A DNA stretch of 64,000 nucleotides from Rhizobium sp. Root1203 (GCF_001424945.1 NZ_LMCW01000001.1:466025-530024), one strand, 5' to 3'; positions 9,399 to 18,514 are shown, numbered from the stretch's first letter. Notes: generated by a model not told the origin, from the letters alone. Numbers and translations: made by a program.

Positions 9399-11101
9399 CG
9401 GGCCAGGCCCGGACCATCGTGGACGAGCCAGCCTCTGTAGCGTACGATCAGCCCGATCAGCGGCGCCTTGACCTCGACGTCGAAGTGGAAGCGCCCGTCG
9501 CGCTCCTCCTCGTGGACATTGCCGCCGGGGGCGAGCGATCGTGGCAGGGGCATGCCGAAAAGGCGCCATCCGCGCACAACGAGCGTGAGCCGCCCGCCTT
9601 CGGGCACCAGCGCCATGAGGATGCGAAACGGCCCGAAATCCTCCGCGAGGAGATGTGCGTCCCGCCCGTGTCCCGCGCATTGCCTGCTGCGGAATGTCCT
9701 GCCGCCAAACGTCCGCGTCCAGGTCTCGATACCCTCCGCCACGGAAAATCGGACCGTGACATCGGCTTGCCTTGCGGCTTTCGGAAAGCCGACCATGGCT
9801 GCAGCCAGTCTGGCAAGAAGGCCATGGCCGCGCTCGATGTCGGCGCGTCCTGAAGCAACGCTCTCGCCCGTGACGTCGTGCATGGCCGCCACCGCCGGCG
9901 GCAGCGCCTCCCAGGCATCGCCGAGCAGCCGGCGATAGAGCGAAAGGGGGAGGGTGCGGTCGCTCGCGTCCCGAATCCCGCTCGCAATCGCAAACCGTTT
10001 GAAGCCGGCCTCGAAATCCGCAAGTGTCAGTTCGCCCGCAGCCGCCCGCGCACCGGGCGCCGGCCGGCTTCCCGCATCGCATTTGCGGATCAGGGCGTCG
10101 ACCCCGAGAACCGGAATGAACGGGCCGTCATCCCGCTCGGCGGTTAGATGCCACGCATGTTCCGTCGCTTGCCCATGTCGGCCGGCGCCGCGCACGCGAA
10201 CGAACATGCCGCCGCGATGCTCGCCGACCGCGAGCGCCCGGCTTGCGGCATGGACGGTTCGCGCAAACGGCTGCAGCGAAGACAGCAGCCCCGCACGAAC
10301 CAGCCATGCCGCCCAACGCAGAAGATGCTGCAGCAGGGCAGGCTCTGCTCCGGCGCCCGTGAAGATCGAGACGAGGTGCGGCTGCCTTGCGGGCAAAAGC
10401 GCAAGATCCGGCGTGTCCACCAGGAGAAAAGAGCGGCTTCGCAGCGGCACGGCGCCGGGCGGTGCAATCACCATGCGCATGCGGTCGATCAGGCCAAGGC
10501 CCGTCACCGCGCGGCCGTTCTTGACGACGGGAACGGACTTGCCGGCATAGCTCGTGATGGCCCGGATCACATTGAGGCCGATGCCGGCATGCGGCGAGGG
10601 CGCGATGCCGGCAGAGATGTCGTCGATGCGCGTAAAATGCGGGGCCATCTCCTCGAACGCGGCAAACGACAGCGCCGGAAAGCTGCTGAGCCCGGCGAGA
10701 ACGAAGACGCCGCTCGCTTTCGCCGGCGCATCGAATGCCGCAATGCCCGCAACGAAACTGCGGCTGTCTGCGATGTCGGCATAGTCGATCCCAAGCGCAA
10801 TGCACGCGCGCACCAGCCCGTAAGGATCCCCGTCCTCGACCTGAAACGGACCTGAGGTGTCGATCACCAGATCAGGGGCGCAACGCTGCAGTTGCGCACG
10901 CGTGTCGCCGGACCTGTCGAAGCGGATGGGCTCGATCGCCGCCTTCGCCGCCGAAAGGCTGTCTGCGAAGGCTCTGGCCTTGTCGAGGGAGCGGCCGGCG
11001 ACGAGCAGGCTCAACTCTGGCTGATCCGCCAGCAGGCGACACAGCCGGCAGCCGAACGTGCCGTAGCCACCGACAATCAGGATGCGCAGTCGCTCCTTCA
11101 T
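9395..11101 (-). CDS. Saccharopine dehydrogenase-like oxidoreductase with DUF4166 domain
   Basis: A 568-residue two-domain protein. The N-terminal Rossmann domain opens with ILIVGGYGTFG (GxxGxxG NAD(P)-binding loop) and continues as a saccharopine-dehydrogenase-like fold (VIDTSGPFQ). From about residue 380 to the end it matches DUF4166, a beta-rich domain (RFSVAEGIETWTRTFGG...FDVEVKAPLIGLIVRYRGWL). The substrate is unknown. Its ATG overlaps the stop of the preceding DCC gene (ATGA), so it is the last gene of the operon that runs from 12468 or 12804. Confidence 0.85.
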   Translation of the reverse strand: MKERLRILIVGGYGTFGCRLCRLLADQPELSLLVAGRSLDKARAFADSLSAAKAAIEPIRFDRSGDTRAQLQRCAPDLVIDTSGPFQVEDGDPYGLVRACIALGIDYADIADSRSFVAGIAAFDAPAKASGVFVLAGLSSFPALSFAAFEEMAPHFTRIDDISAGIAPSPHAGIGLNVIRAITSYAGKSVPVVKNGRAVTGLGLIDRMRMVIAPPGAVPLRSRSFLLVDTPDLALLPARQPHLVSIFTGAGAEPALLQHLLRWAAWLVRAGLLSSLQPFARTVHAASRALAVGEHRGGMFVRVRGAGRHGQATEHAWHLTAERDDGPFIPVLGVDALIRKCDAGSRPAPGARAAAGELTLADFEAGFKRFAIASGIRDASDRTLPLSLYRRLLGDAWEALPPAVAAMHDVTGESVASGRADIERGHGLLARLAAAMVGFPKAARQADVTVRFSVAEGIETWTRTFGGRTFRSRQCAGHGRDAHLLAEDFGPFRILMALVPEGGRLTLVVRGWRLFGMPLPRSLAPGGNVHEEERDGRFHFDVEVKAPLIGLIVRYRGWLVHDGPGLAR

Positions 11102-11546
11102 CCGAGAAAGCGGCTCCGCTGCTCCGGCGTCGGCACGAAGCAGGTCGCCCGCCGTCCGGCAATGCGCAGGCGGTTACGCGCCACGAATTCGTAGAGCCGG
11201 TCGGCGATGCCGCGCGGCAGCAGTTGAAAGACCCGGACGGCCGACCAGGGTGCGCCAAGCCCGGCGATCATCCGGATGGACCCCTGCGACTTGAAGAAAG
11301 CCCGCCCGTTCTCGATCAGAATGTTGCTCTCGTAGTCGCGTCCGTCCGCCCATAGTGCCGATAGAGAGCTTCGCCGAGCGGCGATTGGGCGGCGAGAAAG
11401 CGATACCGCTCCGCCTTGTCGTGGTTCAGCGCGAACTGGACCCAGGCCGAACAGAACACGCATTCGCCGTCGAAGACGATCAGCGCCTTGTCGTCTGCAA
11501 ATTCCGGAACGGCGGTATCCCGGCGATAGCTGTAGCAGTCATGCAT
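11098..11546 (-). pseudogene. DCC-family (DUF393) thiol-disulfide oxidoreductase, frameshifted
   Basis: Two adjacent frames together make one DCC-family protein. The first part holds LIVFDGECVFCSAWVQFAL with the C-x2-C-type active site and reaches LYRHYG. The second resumes ADGRDYESNILIENGRAFF and ends at TPEQRSRFLG. The break is at a run of three G (minus strand, 11349-11351); a fourth G would join the frames exactly. Either it is a recent inactivating deletion or a sequence error. The intact gene would start at ATG 11546, 4 bases after the hydrolase stop, and end overlapping the next ATG, as expected for a coupled operon. Confidence 0.8.
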
Positions 11547-11550
11547 CACG

Positions 11551-12468
11551 TCACCCATGTTGCGTTGGCCGATACGAACCGAGGAGTGCTGGCGGACCGT
11601 CGGTCTCGATCTCGCCGCGTTCGAGCAGATCCTCGATATGGGCGAGCACCGACAGTGCTGCGGCGCCATGCAGGCGTGGATCGGTATCGCGGTAGATCGC
11701 CTGCACCATCTTGGGAATGGAGACGTCGCCCGCCCGGATGCGCCCGAGCACGGCGCGCTCGCGCATGCGCCGGTGCGTCTTCAGCGCCCGCATGAACGAC
11801 ACCGGCCGCCGGACCGGTCCGCCGTGACCTGGGAGCAGCAGACGGTCGCGCCGCGCGATCAGCCTGTCGAGGGAGGTCATGTAGTCTGCCATGGACCCAT
11901 CCGGCGGTGCCACGATCGAGGTTGCCCAGCCCATCACGTGATCGGCCGAAAACAGGACGCCCGTACCCTCGAGCGCAAAGGCCAGATGGTTGGCGGTGTG
12001 ACCGGGCGTCGCCACGGCGGTCATTTGCCACCCGTCGCCCTCGATCGTCTGGCCATCGCCGATTGCGATGTCAGGGCGGAATGCCGTATCGGAGCTTTCC
12101 GCGAACGGATTGATCTCGCCGAAGTGCAGCGGCCGGGCGGCGCGGTGCGGTCCTTCGGCGACCACGGGCGCACCGGTCACCTCCTGCAGGCGCCTTGAAA
12201 GCGGCGAGTGGTCGCGATGCGTGTGGCTGACGAGGATATGCGTGACCTCGCGCCCTCTGAGGGCGGCGATCAGCGCCTGGAAGTGCGCCTCGTCCTCGGG
12301 CCCAGGATCGATGACCGCCACCGAGGCATCCCCGACGATGTAGCTGTTGGTGCCATGGAAGGTAAAGGCGCTCGGATTGTTGACCGTGATGCGCTGCACC
12401 TGGGGGGCGACCGGCACCGGCTGTCCATAGGCCGGATCGAAGTCACGATTGAATTGCGGGTTGGCCAT
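11551..12468 (-). CDS. Metallo-beta-lactamase-fold hydrolase
   Basis: A 305-residue cytosolic protein of the MBL fold. The dinuclear metal site is visible as SHTHRDHS (residues ~82-89), TPGHT with a third ligand, the aspartate in LFSADHVMGW and the histidine in LLPGHGGP. The C-terminal helical part (RIRAGDVSIPKMVQAIYRD) is of the LACTB2/winged-helix type. The likely substrate is a thioester or phosphoester, unidentified. It lies 39 bases after the cupin and 4 bases before the DCC gene, in one operon. Confidence 0.85.
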   Translation of the reverse strand: MANPQFNRDFDPAYGQPVPVAPQVQRITVNNPSAFTFHGTNSYIVGDASVAVIDPGPEDEAHFQALIAALRGREVTHILVSHTHRDHSPLSRRLQEVTGAPVVAEGPHRAARPLHFGEINPFAESSDTAFRPDIAIGDGQTIEGDGWQMTAVATPGHTANHLAFALEGTGVLFSADHVMGWATSIVAPPDGSMADYMTSLDRLIARRDRLLLPGHGGPVRRPVSFMRALKTHRRMRERAVLGRIRAGDVSIPKMVQAIYRDTDPRLHGAAALSVLAHIEDLLERGEIETDGPPALLGSYRPTQHG

Positions 12469-12507
12469 GTCGTTCTGCGCTGAATGCCGTTGTGTCGCTG
12501 ATCCCGG

Positions 12508-12804
12508 TTACTTGTACTCGATCTCGATGAAGGACATCGGCTGGTCGCCGGCGTTGACCACATTGTGCTCGATGCCGGCATCGCGCCGGTAGGCGGCACC
12601 CATGGCGATATCGACCCGGCGGCTGCCGTCCTTCTCCTCGAGGAGGAATTTGCAATCCGTCATCGGCACGACGACATAGCCCATCCCGTGCGTGTGCACG
12701 CCGGTATCCGCGCCCGGCTCGAAATCCCAGCGCGTGATCCGTACCACGGCGTCGTCGACGAGGAGGGTTGCAAGGGCAGGCGGGCGGGCACGGTACTGGC
12801 TCAT
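12508..12804 (-). CDS. Small cupin protein
   Basis: A 98-residue single-domain cupin: WDFEPGADTGVHTHGMGYVVV is motif 1 with its HxH ligands, and AYRRDAGIEHNVVNAG is motif 2 with its histidine. Proteins of this size bind a metal and a small ligand; the substrate is unknown. The ATG at 12804 is used because ggag sits five bases upstream; ATG 12807 is directly adjacent. It is the first gene of the operon leading to the MBL hydrolase. Confidence 0.8.
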   Translation of the reverse strand: MSQYRARPPALATLLVDDAVVRITRWDFEPGADTGVHTHGMGYVVVPMTDCKFLLEEKDGSRRVDIAMGAAYRRDAGIEHNVVNAGDQPMSFIEIEYK

Positions 12805-12965
12805 CATCACTCCGGCAGGCTTCGGTCTCGTCGCTCCAGACCTAGCACGGCGCCTGCAGATGCGCACAGAAATATGCTCCGGCCGAAACTTAATGATTGT
12901 GAGCGCCAGCGACCTTTGCTAATCAGGCGTCGATTTGGCAAGCGGTCTCCGCTTCCAAGCGCTGA

Positions 12966-13040
12966 TGGGGCGTCGCCAAGCGGTAAGGCACCGGTTTTTG
13001 GTACCGGCATTCCCAGGTTCGAATCCTGGCGCCCCAGCCA
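12966..13040 (+). tRNA. tRNA-Gln (anticodon TTG)
   Basis: Full cloverleaf: acceptor arm tggggcg/cgccccа pairs as 12966-12972 with 13030-13036, the anticodon stem ccggt/accgg encloses loop ttttggt (anticodon TTG), the T arm contains ggttcgaatcc, the discriminator is G and CCA is encoded at 13038-13040. Confidence 0.97.
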
Positions 13041-13608
13041 CCGCTTATTTATTATTAATTTTCAACGAGTTATCGAATCCGAAACACCTTCCGGGTGCAT
13101 AGTATCGGTTCACCCGATTTACGTCGTCCAGCCATCTCGCGAACATGAGAAATGCGCACCCGCTTGCATGACCGGGGGCCATGAATGCCAAGCGCATTCT
13201 CCCTTAGTAATTTGTAACGCTACATTAGTGACTTGTAACTTTACCTTGTCGGAACTGACCACTAGTTGAATGTGCCGTCCGCACATCCGGATAGCCGGGG
13301 CTCGCTGATAAAAATCGTCAAGAAGAGGCAGGCGAGCCCTGTCAAAAAACGATGGTGACTTTGCCGCTACGGCCGGCACATACCCACCACCTATCGGCTG
13401 GAGGCCGGCCGGCTTCTAAACTTATGCACGCTGAGCTTGACGCGACGGACGGGCGGCGAATTTCGCGGATCGCGGAAGGGCACCAACCCTGCACCCAACC
13501 TCACCAAATTTGGTTCGTGCCGGGCTTGGCGTTTTGCTTCGTAGCCGTTGACAAAACCAGCCCGCAAAATAAGCCTCGGATTGCTCAATTCTGAGCAGGG
13601 GGCAAACC
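13041..13608. other. AT-richer gap without a credible gene
   Basis: 568 bases between tRNA-Gln and the secreted protein. Short frames on both strands show no ribosome site, family resemblance or codon bias. It contains the direct-repeat pair listed separately, and probably the promoter of the gene at 13609. The lower GC than the surroundings suggests remnant or acquired DNA. Confidence 0.5.
13204..13239. promoter_or_regulatory. Direct-repeat operator-like site
   Basis: Two 15-bp near-identical copies, ttagtaatttgtaac (13204-13218) and ttagtgacttgtaac (13225-13239), differ at two positions and are spaced exactly 21 bases apart, about two helical turns. This is the usual arrangement for a transcription factor binding the same face of DNA. 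No gene starts close downstream on either strand, so the controlled promoter is unclear. Confidence 0.45.
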
Positions 13609-13944
13609 ATGAAACTGAAACTGATGTCCGTCGCGGTAGCGGCGGCCTTGCTGGCATCTGCCGGCGCATCCCATGCGGAAGATCTCGTTTTCTCGCTGAA
13701 GAACGGCACCAATTCGGTGTTGACGAATTTCTACACCTCGCCGGTCGGCGTCAACGAGTGGGAAGACGATGTCTTCGGCAAGCAGGTTCTTAATCCGGGC
13801 GAGAGCATGGATATCACCATTGCCGACGGTCGCGACGTCTGCAAGTACGACATGCGCTTCGAATTCGAGGAAGAGTCTGACCTCGACACGACGACCGACA
13901 CGCAGAACCTCTGCGAAATGGGCTCCTATACCATCCACGAATAG
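13609..13944 (+). CDS. Small secreted protein of unknown function
   Basis: A 111-residue protein with a Sec signal peptide (MKLKLMSVAVAAALLASAG, cleavage after ASHA). The mature ~88 residues are acidic and beta-rich (LVFSLKNGTNSVLTNFYTSPVG) with two cysteines (DVCKYDM and QNLCEMG) that may form a disulfide. It is predicted periplasmic. It resembles a group of short secreted hypothetical proteins in alphaproteobacteria. The start follows cagggggcaaacc and an intrinsic terminator follows the stop. Confidence 0.75.
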   Translation: MKLKLMSVAVAAALLASAGASHAEDLVFSLKNGTNSVLTNFYTSPVGVNEWEDDVFGKQVLNPGESMDITIADGRDVCKYDMRFEFEEESDLDTTTDTQNLCEMGSYTIHE

Positions 13945-14004
13945 GCGGGGCGGCACCGGTCCGGAGAGGGGTCTCGGGACCGGATACCGATCGGCTCGAA
14001 TGCA

Positions 14005-14029
14005 AAAGGCGGCCCGCAAGGCCGCCTTT
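14005..14029. terminator. Bidirectional intrinsic terminator
   Basis: A perfect 10-bp stem aaaggcggcc/ggccgccttt with a 5-base loop, A-rich on one side and T-rich on the other. It sits between two converging genes (stops at 13944 and 14053) and can serve both. Confidence 0.8.
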
Positions 14030-14052
14030 CCTGTTTCCCGATCCGGCTGCCT

Positions 14053-14466
14053 TTACTGCGCCTTGTCGGCCGGCGCCAGGAATTCGGCGCAGTAGGACGG
14101 GCCGTTTGCGCCTGGTACGTCGCCCGAAACGCGGATGGTGCGGATCGTGTAGTCCGAATTCGTGGTGATCTCGGCCTGGCAGCGCAGGTAGAGCTTGCGC
14201 GCCGGCGAGATCTGCTTGCCGCGCTTGCCGTCGGCGCCTTCCGCGTACTTTGCCGGAACCGTCACGGTCTTGTAGCCGCCCTTCCAGGTGTAGACGTTGC
14301 CGGAACCGTTGTCGGCATCGGTCAGCGGCGGGCCGAAGGCGGCAAAGAACTTGCCGGCCGACTGGCCGACCCAGCGGCTGGAGATCGGATCTGCTGCGGT
14401 CGGAATGGTCGTGCAGCCGGCCAGCGCAATGGCGAGCCCGGCCGCGGCAAAAGTGCGGAGTTTCAT
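14053..14466 (-). CDS. Lipoprotein of unknown function
   Basis: A 137-residue predicted lipoprotein. MKLRTFAAAGLAIALAGC is the signal peptide with lipobox LAGC, so lipidation would be at Cys18. The mature part has SSRWVGQSAGKFFAAFGPP, a GGYKTVTVPAKY strand pair, and two further cysteines (YLRCQAEI, SYCAEF) probably forming a disulfide. Rhizobial genomes carry several similar outer-membrane or periplasmic lipoproteins, with no known role. ATG 14466 is chosen because aggga lies at proper spacing. Confidence 0.75.
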   Translation of the reverse strand: MKLRTFAAAGLAIALAGCTTIPTAADPISSRWVGQSAGKFFAAFGPPLTDADNGSGNVYTWKGGYKTVTVPAKYAEGADGKRGKQISPARKLYLRCQAEITTNSDYTIRTIRVSGDVPGANGPSYCAEFLAPADKAQ

Positions 14467-14733
14467 CATATCGTCCCTGAATTGTCGCGCATTCGATGGC
14501 GGGGAATCGCTGCCTGGCAACGGTTCCGCGTGTCCCGTCGAGCCCTTTAGCCCGGAACTCGGCAAAAGAAAATCGGCTCGCCTTCGCAATTGCAAAATTT
14601 GCCTGAGGTGTGGCTTTTTGCTCCATTCCGGCAACCGATATCGCCAATCCGCCAGGCCGCAAAAATGCGCCGGCTTTTGAATTTTGGAGCTTGCGCAACG
14701 GGATGGGCCGGTCTATAGAGGCGCCGCTGGTCA

Positions 14734-14810
14734 CGGAGTGTAGCGCAGTCTGGTAGCGCACCACGTTCGGGACGTGGGGGTCGAGTGTTCGAATCACTCC
14801 ACTCCGACCA
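14734..14810 (+). tRNA. tRNA-Pro (anticodon CGG)
   Basis: Cloverleaf: acceptor cggagtg (14734-14740) with cactccg (14800-14806), anticodon arm acgt-tcggg-acgt presenting CGG, T loop gttcgaatc, discriminator A, and encoded CCA at 14808-14810. It marks the left border of the 15-31 kb metabolic island. Confidence 0.97.
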
Positions 14811-14814
14811 GCCG

Positions 14815-14837
14815 AAAGCCCTGCATTGCAGGGCTTT
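14815..14837 (+). terminator. Terminator of tRNA-Pro
   Basis: Stem aaagccctgc/gcagggcttt with a 3-base loop, followed by ttc and tttatg. It begins 5 bases after the tRNA 3' end. From here to 15300 there is no convincing gene; the only signal seen is the ribosome site aaggag before 15301. Confidence 0.75.
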
Positions 14838-15300
14838 TTCGTTTATGCGGATGCACACGCGGAAACGCCACCGACAGGTTGAGGATTTTTCAAGCCGTCG
14901 TCGATGGAGCGGATCCCGCAATGTGCTGAGGGGGACGTCGCCAGCGACTTGGTACCCCCCATTCCCCGCAGCGCGCGGCTCACGGGGCCATCATCAGAAT
15001 TCTGCCCTGGCTGGCTTCCTGAGAGATTCGAGATCGACGCCGCGCTTGCAGCCGACTACGCTTGAAGGACGCGGCCCGCGCTCGGAAACGGAATGTCGAA
15101 CGAGGCGGATTGGTTCGACGAGGAGTGTCACGCAAACGATACCGTTGGCCATTATCGTGAAGCACCTGTTGTGTGACGCCGTGAAATAAGCTTTTCTGAT
15201 GCGAACATCGGGCGCTCTTGCCGCCGATCGGATGACCACACCGACGAAGCGCGTTCGGCACTGCCTAAGGATGACTCCGTTATTCACAGAAGGAGTGGAC

Positions 15301-17559
15301 ATGATGTCCGATCTGGCCAGCATTACGAACACAATGATGTTTACCAACCCGCTCACCGCCTACTGGACCGATGCGTGGCAACGCTCGGTGCTGTACCTGG
15401 ATGTCATGAGACGGCGCGGCGCACAGTATGCGGAGCAGTCCGCGCGTAGCGCGCCGCATGTGCTGGACTATGCCGCGGAACTTGTCTGTGATGGTCGTAG
15501 CCTTGAGAAGCCCGTCAACTACGTGCTGGCGCATATCATCCCGCCGTCGGGCGTCGTCATCGACGAGACCAAACGTCCGTTTGTCGTCGTTGACCCACGC
15601 GCTGGCCATGGACCCGGAATAGGCGGGTTCAAGGCCGACAGTGAGATCGGCGTGGCGATGAAGGCGGGGCATGCATGCTATTTCATCGGGTTCCTGCCGG
15701 AGCCCGTGCCGGGCCAGACGATCGAAGATATCGTTCACGCGGAAGCAAAGTTCCTGGAGACGGTCATCGCGCGCCATCCGGGAGCAGACGGAAAGCCGTG
15801 CGTCATAGGCAATTGCCAGGCGGGCTGGGCCGTCATGATGCTTGCGGCACTGCGACCGGAGCTGTTCGGCCCGATCATCATCGCGGGCACGCCGCTTTCC
15901 TACTGGGCGGGCGTAGAAGGCCAATATCCGATGCGCTACTCCGGCGGTCTTCTTGGCGGGAGTTGGCTGACGGCCCTGACAGGGGACCTCGGCGCCGGCA
16001 AGTTCGATGGCGCATGGCTGGTACAGAACTTCGAGAACCAGAACCCCGCCAACACGCTGTGGAGCAAGCAGTACAACCTCTACTCCAGGATCGACACGGA
16101 AGCCGAGCGCTATCTCGGTTTCGAGCGCTGGTGGGGCGGGCATGTCACGCTGAACGCGGAAGAAATGCAGTTCATCGTCGATGAGCTGTTTGTCGGCAAC
16201 AAGCTTGCCGCAGGCGAGATGCGCACCTCCGACGGCACTGCCGTCGACCTGCGCAACATACGGTCGCCGATCCTTGTCTTCTGCTCAAAGGGTGACAACA
16301 TCACGCCGCCTCAGCAGGCATTGGACTGGATCCTCGATCTCTACGACAGCGTTGACGAGATACGCTCAGTTGGTCAGACCATCGTCTATACCGTTCACGA
16401 GAAGATCGGTCACCTCGGAATCTTCGTTTCCGCCGGCGTCGCCCGCAAGGAACACGACGAATTCGCGTCAAATATCGATCTGATCGATGTCCTGCCTCCC
16501 GGACTTTACGAGGCGGTTCTCGAGCCCGTAGGCGAAGCCGTCGACCATCCGGAACTGGTCACGGGCCAATGGATCATGCGCTGCGAAGCGCGTACGCTTG
16601 ATGATATCCGCGCCCTTGGCGGCAACGATATCGAGGACGAACGCCGTTTTGCCGCTGCCGCGCGGCTCTCGGAAATCAATCTTGCGAACTACCGCGTCCT
16701 CGCCCAGCCGGCGGTCAAGGCGGCCGTCACGCCGCAGGTCGCCGAGATGGCGCGGCATCTCCACCCATTGCGGCTGAGCTATGAAATGTTCGGTCCGCGC
16801 AATCCGATGTTGGCATGGGTCGAAAGCGCCGCGGAATACGTCCGCGAGAATCGTCGTCCTGTGGCGGCCGACAACGTCTTTCTCTCCGCCCAGGAAATGC
16901 TGTCGGAACAAATCGTGGATGGGCTCGAAGGCTGGCGGATTATGTCGGAGCGCCTCGCCGAGGAGACGTTTCGCGCGGTGTACGGCGCGGCTCCCCTGCA
17001 GGCGGCCCTTGGAATCGATCCGGATTCCAGCCGTCCGCCGCGAAAGGCGCCCAAGAGTCTGTTGAGTGGCGCACTCCTGAAAACCCGCGTTGCCGCCTTG
17101 AAAGAGAAGATCACGAAGGGTGGTCAATTGGAGGGCCTTGCGCGATCGCTACTCTATGTCGGCATGGCGCGGGGCAATGCTGATGAGCGCGGCTTCGAGG
17201 CGATTCGAAAAATAAGGCGCGACCAGCCCGCGGCCAATCGGTTGACGCTCGCGGAGTTCAAGGCATTGGTGCGCGATCAATATTTCATGTTGCTGATCGA
17301 TGAGGCTGCCGCTCTTGCGGCAATTCCGGCACTCCTGCCGACAGATATCGACGAGCGCCGGAAGGCATTCGATGTTCTGCGCGATCTGTTGGAGTCGTCT
17401 GGAACATTGGCAGGTGCTGCGGCCGAGCGGCTCGACCACGTGGCTGGCCTCTTTAGGCTCGACACGCCTGATCCTGGTGGCGACCCCGTCGCCAGACCCA
17501 TCGGCAAGACCGCTCGCTCACCAACGCGTCCTGATCGAAGAGAGGGGCTACCCCATTGA
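15301..17559 (+). CDS. DUF3141 protein with a PHA-synthase-like alpha/beta-hydrolase core
   Basis: A 752-residue cytosolic protein matching DUF3141. The catalytic pattern is that of PhaC polyhydroxyalkanoate synthases: the nucleophile elbow is GNCQAGW with Cys172 in place of serine, the aspartate is in FCSKGDNITPP, and the histidine is in EKIGHLGIFV. The C-terminal ~300 residues are helical and have no counterpart I recognise. A role in hydroxyacyl-CoA polymerisation or acyl transfer is inferred, not shown. ATG 15301 follows aaggag. The stop overlaps the next start by 4 bases, so it heads a pta-ackA-fabI operon. Confidence 0.8.
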   Translation: MMSDLASITNTMMFTNPLTAYWTDAWQRSVLYLDVMRRRGAQYAEQSARSAPHVLDYAAELVCDGRSLEKPVNYVLAHIIPPSGVVIDETKRPFVVVDPRAGHGPGIGGFKADSEIGVAMKAGHACYFIGFLPEPVPGQTIEDIVHAEAKFLETVIARHPGADGKPCVIGNCQAGWAVMMLAALRPELFGPIIIAGTPLSYWAGVEGQYPMRYSGGLLGGSWLTALTGDLGAGKFDGAWLVQNFENQNPANTLWSKQYNLYSRIDTEAERYLGFERWWGGHVTLNAEEMQFIVDELFVGNKLAAGEMRTSDGTAVDLRNIRSPILVFCSKGDNITPPQQALDWILDLYDSVDEIRSVGQTIVYTVHEKIGHLGIFVSAGVARKEHDEFASNIDLIDVLPPGLYEAVLEPVGEAVDHPELVTGQWIMRCEARTLDDIRALGGNDIEDERRFAAAARLSEINLANYRVLAQPAVKAAVTPQVAEMARHLHPLRLSYEMFGPRNPMLAWVESAAEYVRENRRPVAADNVFLSAQEMLSEQIVDGLEGWRIMSERLAEETFRAVYGAAPLQAALGIDPDSSRPPRKAPKSLLSGALLKTRVAALKEKITKGGQLEGLARSLLYVGMARGNADERGFEAIRKIRRDQPAANRLTLAEFKALVRDQYFMLLIDEAAALAAIPALLPTDIDERRKAFDVLRDLLESSGTLAGAAAERLDHVAGLFRLDTPDPGGDPVARPIGKTARSPTRPDRREGLPH

Positions 17560-18512
17560 TTGATCTGACCACGACAACGCCCAATCCCTCCAAATACGAC
17601 CGCCTGATCGCCGCCGCACGGGAAGTGGCGCCGGCCGTGACGGTCGTGGCGCATCCCTGCGACGAGACCTCGCTGCAGGGGGCGCTTGACGCTGCCGAAA
17701 GCGGATTGATCGTTCCGGTTCTGGTCGGACCGTCGGCCAAGATCCGGGAAGTGGCTGCGGGCAAGGGGCTCGATCTGAAAGACCACGAGATCGTCGACGC
17801 TCCGCATAGTCACGGTGCCGCCGCCCAGGCGGTCGCCCTGATACGGGAGGGCAAGGGCGAACTCCTCATGAAGGGCAGCCTGCACACGGACGAACTGATG
17901 CGCGAGGTCACGGCGTCCGCCACCGGCTTGCGCACCGAACGCCGGATCAGCCACGTTTTCGTGATGGACGTGCCCGGCTACCCCGATACGCTCTTCATCA
18001 CAGATGCTGCCATCAACATCTTCCCGGACCTCGCTGTCAAACGCGACATCGTTCAGAATGCGATCGATCTCTGGACGACGATCGGGCTCGGTCAACCACG
18101 CGTGGCAATCGTCTCCGCCGTAGAGACGGTGACGACAAAGATACCTTCGACCATAGACGCTGCGGCGCTGTGCAAGATGGCCGATCGCGGACAGATCACC
18201 GGCGGGATACTCGACGGCCCGCTTGCTTTTGACAATGCTATAAGTCCGGAAGCGGCAAGCATTAAAGGGCTTACCTCGCCCGTCGCCGGCCGGGCACAGA
18301 TCATCGTCGTGCCGGATCTCGAGTCAGGAAACATGCTGGCCAAGAACCTGACCTTTCTCTCGCATGCCGATGCCGCAGGCATCGTGCTCGGCGCGCGCGT
18401 GCCGATCGTGCTGACGTCTCGGGCGGACACTGTGCGTAGCCGTCTCGCGTCGTGCGCTGTTGCAACGCTCTACGCGGCGGCGCGGCGGCGCGGCGCGCAA
18501 GTGGTGGCCTGA
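17556..18512 (+). CDS. Phosphate acetyl/butyryltransferase-family enzyme
   Basis: A 318-residue PTA_PTB-domain protein of the kind usually labelled bifunctional enoyl-CoA hydratase/phosphate acetyltransferase, here with the acyltransferase domain only. Family features include [18 protein letters not shown] near the N-terminus, [29 protein letters not shown] and [15 protein letters not shown]. It should exchange acetyl (or butyryl) groups between CoA and phosphate. The TTG start overlaps the upstream stop and ackA follows after 2 bases, indicating translational coupling in one operon. Confidence 0.85.
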   Translation: MIDLTTTTPNPSKYDRLIAAAREVAPAVTVVAHPCDETSLQGALDAAESGLIVPVLVGPSAKIREVAAGKGLDLKDHEIVDAPHSHGAAAQAVALIREGKGELLMKGSLHTDELMREVTASATGLRTERRISHVFVMDVPGYPDTLFITDAAINIFPDLAVKRDIVQNAIDLWTTIGLGQPRVAIVSAVETVTTKIPSTIDAAALCKMADRGQITGGILDGPLAFDNAISPEAASIKGLTSPVAGRAQIIVVPDLESGNMLAKNLTFLSHADAAGIVLGARVPIVLTSRADTVRSRLASCAVATLYAAARRRGAQVVA

Positions 18513-18514
18513 AC

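Noticed and set aside
8424-10082. 552-codon minus-strand frame across 8.4-10.1 kb
   Set aside because: Overlaps two well-supported genes and has no recognisable domain.
13119-13379. 86-codon minus-strand frame in the gap after tRNA-Gln
   Set aside because: No ribosome site or codon bias; composition not protein-like.
14811-15300. Short frames after tRNA-Pro as possible mobile-element remnants
   Set aside because: No transposase or integrase motif on either strand; left as non-coding.
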